Of a DNA stretch of 64,000 nt, positions 58,049-64,000 are shown one piece after another. The notes under the pieces were generated by a model, which was not told the DNA's origin, ran no database searches, and saw nothing but the letters and a program-made list of their open reading frames with translations. Origin of the DNA: Brachypodium distachyon (lineage: Eukaryota; Streptophyta; Magnoliopsida; Poales; Poaceae); assembly GCF_000005505.3 (NCBI RefSeq), contig NC_016132.3:39942914-40006913 (forward strand), given 5' to 3'. Position 1 is the stretch's first letter. Each line of letters opens with the position of its first letter. Both the position numbers and the translations under genes were made by a program.

Positions 58049-59266
58049 TGATCTACAACAGAAAATGCAAAAACACTAAGACAAGTATTCATGAAGAGTA
58101 ATTCATATTAAACAATTTAATAGAAATATACTCCCACTAAAATCAACATCCCTCCATTGATCATTAGTGATTCAAGATCCAAGATCAACCAATCGTCTAG
58201 TGAGCTTTAGCATCACTGCTAGCCGATTGAATCACTCAGTAGGCAACTCTTGCCAATAGTATCTCTATACGACTCTTGTTAGTCGGTAGGCAACACTTGC
58301 CCCGGCTCCGACTCCTTTCACCTCGAGGCCCAAAACCGTTTTGATAGCCCCGTCAAGTTAACCAAAGCTTCGCATGTAAGTGTCCGACACGAACATCACC
58401 AACGACAAGGAAAAATGGTGATACCCCAATTTCATGAGCCCATCACCAAATGTACTTGTCTTGTGGTGTTGCAGCTATTGGGGAGGTAAATAAACTTGAC
58501 ATTCTTTGAGGGATCATTCTACTCTAACACAATAACATGCATAGGAGTAAACAAAGCAATAACCATCACAGATAATCAAATTAACATGTGAAATAGTATG
58601 GCTCTGTTCTTCATGGTGATCTCCATCTCCATGAACCTGTTCATCAAGCCGCCATGGTGCACACGTCCTCCAATTCATACTAAATGACTACACCTAGTAT
58701 CTAGCAAAGAATTTACATGGAGAATGACATCAAATGTCGACACGCAGGTCGTTATACAATTATAAAGACAGCACCTTGGCTCCAGCCTGGCTGACAAACT
58801 CATGACACGCAGGTCATGCAAATATTACACACATGCATCACATACATATGAGCCATACTATTCACATCAATCCTGCAAAAACAAGTTAAGCGTAGAAACC
58901 TATTCTACCGAATTGATGTGAACTCGCAACGACAACTAAGGCGCTACGAATAGATAGCACGGCGGTCCCATGGATTTCTATTCCGATTCGATCAATCGCA
59001 TTGATCTCATGAATTGTATCCGGATTTATGTTTCACTGTCTACTCCGATGGCGGAAATCCGACCGGTAGGAGTATGTTGTGTCACGACCTTCTACATCAC
59101 GATTATCAGAATCGAATATCCATGATCCCCGAGTACAATCGATTCAATCGATTGAGTACAAAACCGATCTAACACTTAGATCGACCACCAAGATAGCAAT
59201 AGATCACATCTACTACTAACCGCATAACACTTATGCACGTAATTCGAATCCAAAACAGACAGCATC
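58049..59266 (-). other. Copia untranslated leader
   Basis: About 1.2 kb between the primer site and the gag ATG. No ORF with recognisable content is present on either strand. Confidence 0.6.
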
Positions 59267-59279
59267 GGCTCTGATACCA
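59267..59279 (-). promoter_or_regulatory. Copia primer binding site
   Basis: The minus strand reads TGGTATCAGAGCC, complementary to the initiator tRNA-Met 3' end, one base from the LTR end at 59281. Confidence 0.95.
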
Positions 59280-59280
59280 C

Positions 59281-60636
59281 TGTTGGGGAACGCGGTATGC
59301 TACGCTAGCACAAAATAAAATTTTCTACCGCTTCCGCCCGGAACAATGCTGTAGATAATGGATCACGAGATTACCACTAGACGCGCAGACCTGTAGCGGA
59401 AGTAGAGTCGATGTAGCGCGTCGATGCCGAGTAGTCGAACAGCCTGCTCCTCCCCGCCGATCCCACGAACAGTTTGTCCAAGCGCCGCAGGTGCAGTGCC
59501 TCCGAGGTATCCACACGTACAGGGAGGAACTCCGTGCGGCGGACTGCTAGATCCGATCGCAAGGCTTTGGGCGTGGAGGTGCGACGGCCGAGTCTAACTC
59601 GCGTCTAAACTCGGGTTGACCCTAGACGGGTTGGTCTCCTCCACTTATATAGACGTCCCTAGTGGGCTCAACACTTGAGGCCCATTAGGAGTCCAAGCCC
59701 GATACGAGTTGGATCCGATCCAACTCGGTTCCCACCCCTTAAGCGTGTGACCCTTCAGGTTCGCGGTCAGTCGGCCACGACTACGAGCTCGGACTGTGGG
59801 CCCGAGTAACACCTTACTCGTCCACTGGCACTGACTCAAGTTGATAGTTGGTAGCAGCGCCTAGCAGCACGTGCCAACTCCCGAGTAACCACAAGGTATA
59901 TTGACGAACCATACAATGTGTCATATGCAACATTCCTTTTGCCTCGCGATATGTGTGTCGAGCTCAAGGCGAGTGCGTGTCATCCTTGTGGATAGCTCGA
60001 GTCTCTTCTCGTTCCTGTGATACAGATTTCCGAACGGGTTAACACTTAACCCAAGTCACATGGCCATGCTTTCCGAATCTGATCACTCGAGAGGGCCCAA
60101 AGATATCTCTCCGAACAGGAGGGGCAAATCCCATCTTGATCAACCATGACTCGCAGCATGCTTCTCAGCAAACCCGAAAGCTACCTTTATAACCACCTAG
60201 TTACGGAGTAGCGTTTGGCAACCCCTAAGTAGGCCGATTCACATCCCAAGCTCATACGATGACCTCAGGTCTAGGACTGGCATATACATCGTACTTGAGA
60301 CTAACAAATGACAATCATCTCGTTGTGTCTCAGTGCGGGTCTGTCCGACTCAACAATCTCATTGTCGAGTCCATGCTATCAGTCGGCAACACCTTGCCCT
60401 ATGACTTGTGAAACATAGTCATCATACTGATTCACATTGCTAGTCTAGATTATGTGTCCGCATAACCTCAATGACTAGGGATCATTAGAACAACATCATA
60501 GAATACATAGTCTCACAAACAAATCACGTATTTATTGATACATATCAGTGATGATGTTCAAGGACAATAACAATAACTCATGAATACATAGGAAATAACG
60601 TCATCACATGATTGCCTCTAGGGCATATCTCCAACA
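59281..60636 (-). repeat. Copia 5' LTR
   Basis: This complete 1,356-bp LTR starts on the minus strand TGTTGGAGATATGCCCTAGA and ends CCCCAACA. The start resembles the Angela/BARE type of LTR, although the gag start is less typical. The lineage is left open. Confidence 0.9.
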
Positions 60637-60964
60637 GATACAACTTTTGGAAGTAATTTTTCTCCAAAATAAAATATATAAAAATACATTTGCCCTATAA
60701 ATGCCTTTTGGGCCATATATCTAGTTAAATAAAATACTTTTTCAACTCCAAATAATTATCCAAGAATCATGGGATAGCTTATATATGCATTAAACCCCTT
60801 TTATGCATAAACCCTATTGGTTTGAAAATCCAAAGCTCAAATGGGTGTAAACCAAATCTTTTAAAGCCTTTTGAGATTCAAAATTTGAATTCAAATATGC
60901 AATTGTGGCATGATGCTCATGGATGCAATGCACATGTAAAACTTTGAAATTTTAGGATGTTACA
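60637..60964 (-). repeat. 5' LTR of element A, outer part
   Basis: This is the first 328 bp of A's LTR (minus) including the second GATAC copy. It begins TGTAACATCC at 60964 and lies directly against integrase sequence of element D. Confidence 0.95.
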
Positions 60965-61449
60965 AAACCGGTGATAAAATCCATGCCAACTTTATACCAT
61001 TTCCAGTCCGGTATAGGCAATGGTCTTAGCAATCCTGCTGGCTTCTGGTGTTCTGTCTTAACTCTGTTGCACCCATGACACAAGGCAATGAACTCGGTGA
61101 TGTCTCGCTTCAATCCAGACCACCAAAACGTTTCCTTTAAGTCCATGTACATCTTTGTGTTTCCAGGGTGGATTGAGTACGGTGAATCATGAGCTTCTTG
61201 TAAAATCAGCTTTCTGATTTCCGGATCCTGCAGTACCCAAATGCGTTTACCGAACCATATGGTTCCTTGGTCATCCTCACGAAAATCCTTTGCTTTCTCG
61301 GCAACCATATTCTCTTTTATCTCATTTATTTCAGAGTCGCCCTTCTGTGCTTTTCTGATCCTATCCAGTAAAGTGGGTTGTACTTCCAATGTGGCCAGAT
61401 GTCCTTCAGGCACTATCTCAAGTCTCAAGTCCTTGAACTGTTTGCACAT
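60965..61449 (-). pseudogene. Element D integrase N-terminal half
   Basis: The minus strand encodes [20 protein letters not shown], the linker, the integrase zinc site ([10 protein letters not shown] and CHGC, against CDVC in sisters) and the first catalytic Asp (GMDFITG), where element A interrupts it. The remainder of D's integrase is not found left of A at 3627, so that side has been lost. Confidence 0.9.
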
Positions 61450-62311
61450 TTATATAGCCCTTGCGGCTCAATGCATCGGCTACAACGTTAGCTTTGCCGG
61501 GATGGTATTGCAGACTCAGGTCATAATTCTTTATCAGTTCTAACCATCTCCGTTGTCTCAGATTTAGCTCCTTCTGGGTGAATATATATTTCAGGCTCTT
61601 GTGATCCGTGAACAACTCACAGTGTTTTCCCATCAGGTAGTGTCTCCAAGTCTTCAAGGCGTGCACTATTGATGCTAATTCCAGATCATGCGTGGGGTAA
61701 TTGCCCTCGTGGCTCTTCAGTTGCCGCGAAGCGTATGCTACAACTTTCCCATTCTGCATCAATACTCCTCCCAAACCTTGACGTGAAGCCTTAAGAGAGT
61801 TGACCTTAGGTCTCTTAAGTTCAAAAACAGACTTGAAGCGGATACTCTTATTCTCTGGGGTGGTGAGAGTGATGGTTCTTCTGACACAATCTATGAGTCC
61901 CTCATACTTGGCCAGCCAATCCATTCCTAGGATGACATCCAAACCCTTGGACCCTATTATTATTAGGTCCGTGGGAAAGGTGTGTTTACCTATTTCCAAA
62001 CTTAGTCCACGACAGTCATAGGCGGCTATCAATTCTCCCCTTGGTGAGTTTACTTTCATGGGGTTGGCTAATGTGCTAACAGGTAATTCATTTTGATACA
62101 CAAATCCTCTTGATATCAATGAATGGGATGCACCGGTATCAAACAGTACTAAAGCCTTAAATGAATTAATGCTAAAGGTACCGATGACTATACTTTGCTC
62201 CTCGGTGATCTCTTCCATGTCGATGTGGTTCACGATTCCCTTCTGGAATGGGTTTGGTTTAACCACATTCCCTGTCAACCTCTCCAGGCAGTTGTTGGAG
62301 TAGTGCCCCAT
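61450..62311 (-). pseudogene. Element D protease fused in frame to RNase H (RT deleted)
   Basis: One open frame (stop to stop 61418-62311) contains the end of the zinc knuckle (MGHYSNNC), the protease [10 protein letters not shown] and [10 protein letters not shown], then jumps directly at about 61790 to [12 protein letters not shown] of RNase H. The whole RT, including the FIDD box, is missing: about 0.87 kb by comparison with B. A second small deletion of about 35 bp near 61450 (GYIN to CEQF, with TG at the junction) shifts the frame before integrase. Confidence 0.9.
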
Positions 62312-62630
62312 CTTGTGGCACTTGAATCACTCCACCTGGCTCATGTCCCTACCAGGGTTGCGATTCTGTCCGGCTCCATTGTCGTTGGTGAGGCCCTTTC
62401 CATTTCCAATATGGTTTCCACCTCCATTGTGGTTACCATTTCCATTGTGGTGCCTCGGGCGATGCTGCTGCTGCTGGTGGTTCTGCTGCTGGTGCTTGCT
62501 GCTGCTATTGTTCCTGGTATGGCGGTTCTGATGGCCATACCCTCCACTGCGTCTGTCATTGTGGCCCCCGGCCCTGTGCATAGACGAACTGCCACTGCCG
62601 TCCTGGGTGATGCGCGGCTTCTGATGTGGC
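62312..62630 (-). pseudogene. Element D gag C-terminus
   Basis: His/Gln/Asn/Gly-rich gag tail ending RDMSQVE, then a TGA at 62327-62329 where the first Cys of the zinc knuckle stands in sisters. Upstream it reads PHQKPRITQDGSGSSS, in line with the other gags, until element E interrupts at 62631. Confidence 0.85.
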
Positions 62631-63380
62631 TGAAGCGATCCTCCCCCTTACCAGGGTTCGATCTCTGTGCTTATTTGTGCTAGTCCCTGGATCGACTCAC
62701 TAGCACACACAGTTCAAGATGTAATACCAAGATACAAAGATCAAAAGTACTTTATTACATCGTATCATCCAGAACTTAAATTGTACTTACAAACTTGCAT
62801 GACCTCTTAGGCCCGCATAAACAAATAATGTTCAAAACCATGATAACATTGTATCATAAAGCTGCAGCGGAAAGGTAGAGCAAAAAGGGGCTCATCTACT
62901 CCCAGAGGAGAGAGCATGTTGGAATGTAAGCACATGACCCAAAGAACATCGACGAACCTCACTCTTCGTTAGATTCACCTGCATTATTGATTGCAGCCAC
63001 TACGTGGTCAATACATTGAATGTATTGGCAAGTTCACCTGGAAGTTATAACAGATCCTACCAAGTATATGCAATTGAGGTATAGTGGGGTTCAGGCTTTA
63101 TGGCGTGGTAGCAAAACATAGTTTATCCTACTACAATTGAATGTTACAATATTGTTAACTAATGGACACAGGGTAGAAACACCCATGCTCCTATCAACCT
63201 AGAGCACATTGAGTAGATACATCAAGTGCCCCTACCCAAGTTCAAACCATTCCTTTTATTTTGAAATTGGAATGAGTGAGACCTTCCTTACAGCCCCAAT
63301 ATCTAGTTGCTCAAAATTGTCCATAACCGGGAACACGGCTAAGTACTTAGGTTGACACTCTCGAGAGGTGGTACACTTTA
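62631..63380 (-). repeat. 3' end of E LTR
   Basis: The last ~750 bp of a minus-oriented LTR, with its exact end (GATCGCTTCA) at 62631 against D gag. AT palindrome at 63009-63027. The LTR is cut near 63380 (CACTTTAC) and fused to the region downstream of ORF0 of the same element. GTGGC (62626-62630) should be its target duplication, but the other side is outside the window. Confidence 0.9.
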
Positions 63381-63458
63381 CACATGGGTTGTATGGTCAA
63401 TGACTAACTCGCAAAGCTGATAACTAAAATAAATGATAAAGTCTGGCAGGCATCGAGA
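63381..63458 (-). other. ORF0-gag spacer fragment of E
   Basis: The minus strand reads CGAGTTAGTCATTGACCATAC, as downstream of ORF0 in B and C. Confidence 0.8.
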
Positions 63459-64000
63459 CTAGGGGGGTGGGGCTGATGTCGCGGCTCCATTCACCCTCTT
63501 CCTCTTGGAGCGGGTGTTGGTGGCAGGGCTGTCCATCTCGTGGACCTCCTGGGGCTCCTCCTCCTCAGTCGGCACCTCCTGATCCTGTGGTGGAGGTGGG
63601 GCCTGGTCTGGTGCCGGTGCGGCAGCTGGGGCTGGCTCTGCGGCGGCTGCGGCTGCTGCGACTTTGGCTACCATGAAAGCCTTAAACCGCTCGCTGTAGT
63701 AGCGGGCTTGCTCTCTTGGATCTGTGGGTTCGGCCAGGGTGGCGGCCTCGAGGAACGTCTTGAACTTCTCGCAGTAGAAACGAGCTTGGTCCCTCTCATA
63801 CAGCAATTGATTGATGACTCCTTCCATATTGATGGCAGTGTTCTGCAACAATGCCTTGTCCTCTTGCCACTGAGTCTTCTCTCCCAACAGATTACCGATC
63901 TGCTCGTTGGCTAGGTCGGCCCTGGTCATCTCGTGCTCGAGGCAAGACTCCAAGTCCACGGTGTTAATCTCCATGTTCTCGAAGTGGGTCGTCACTGGGG
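63459..64000 (-). CDS. ORF0 of element E (C-terminal part, runs off the window)
   Basis: Open frame of 178+ codons from the window edge to a stop at 63459-63461. It contains HFENMEINTVDLESCLEHE and the heptad-like helix as in B and C. The YERDQARFYCEKFKTF unit is then partly repeated as REQARYYSERFKAF after a short insert, followed by an Ala/Pro stretch, an acidic tract (VPTEEEEPQEVHEMD) and a basic end (TNTRSKRKR) that could act as a nuclear localisation signal. The last is inference. There is no frameshift in the visible part. The gag and pol that should follow are deleted. Confidence 0.7.
   Translation of the reverse strand, partial: PVTTHFENMEINTVDLESCLEHEMTRADLANEQIGNLLGEKTQWQEDKALLQNTAINMEGVINQLLYERDQARFYCEKFKTFLEAATLAEPTDPREQARYYSERFKAFMVAKVAAAAAAAEPAPAAAPAPDQAPPPPQDQEVPTEEEEPQEVHEMDSPATNTRSKRKRVNGAATSAPPP

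Larger units (their letters stand above)
53092..60636 (-). mobile_element. Ty1/copia retrotransposon in the A 5' LTR
   Basis: This 7,545-bp element lies on the minus strand with terminal TGTTGG...CCCCAACA-type ends, a 5-bp target duplication, the tRNA-Met primer site, and gag-protease-integrase-RT order typical of copia. The end of pol, the polypurine tract and the first 71 bp of the 3' LTR are deleted. Confidence 0.95.

Noticed and set aside
60965..60969. AAACC as the target duplication of element A in D
   Set aside because: The left end of A is truncated at 3627, so the partner copy cannot exist in this window.
1..64000. Host protein-coding gene, CRISPR array or bacterial-type operon
   Set aside because: Every convincing coding stretch belongs to a retroelement or the Transposase_28-like gene. 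No spaced direct repeats or operon structure is present.

Overview
The window is intergenic DNA from a grass (Poaceae) genome made almost entirely of nested LTR retrotransposons. No intact host gene is visible. The grass assignment rests on the element types: Ty3/gypsy chromoviruses with LTRs of about 3 kb, a Ty1/copia element whose LTR ends resemble common grass families, a Transposase_28-type 'putative gypsy type transposon' protein, and GC-rich LTR promoters. The species cannot be fixed from the sequence.

Most of the window (3627-64000) comes from one chromovirus family of Tekay/Del type. Its pol ends in a chromodomain, its LTRs start TGTAACATCC and end GATCGCTTCA, and its primer site matches initiator tRNA-Met. 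I name the copies A, B, X, Y, C, D, E and S. D is the oldest host (minus strand, 60965-62630, broken). A (minus) lies in D's integrase and E (minus) in D's gag. A runs from 3627 to 60964 and has been hit four times: solo LTR S (7327-10322, TSD ATCTG) in integrase, composite B (13198-36583, TSD CCATG) in gag, C (36972-49257, TSD AAAGC) in gag, and a copia element (53092-60636, TSD GATAC) in the 5' LTR. S, B and C are all antisense to A.

B holds remnants of three elements: its own LTR pair and 3' pol, element Y (pol and 3' LTR, exact end followed by CATAC), and element X (3' pol and LTR, exact end followed by CCGCC) inside Y's LTR. C is the best preserved. Its RT-integrase-chromodomain frame is open for 863 codons, but a 14-bp duplication and one stop separate it from gag. 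Its primer site and leader are replaced by a 372-bp second copy of A's gag.

The left end (1-3626) is a different mosaic: two inverted LTR fragments of another gypsy family facing a 0.5-kb piece of pol, then a frameshifted Transposase_28-like gene, then the truncated 3' LTR of A.

The most interesting content is (i) an extra ORF ('ORF0') upstream of gag in B, C and E but absent from A; (ii) two LTR palindromes, one invariant in all ten copies and one showing a compensatory pair change; and (iii) several readable rearrangement scars: templated filler, organelle-like filler, an in-frame RT deletion, and the 372-bp duplication. All coding regions except C pol are visibly broken.
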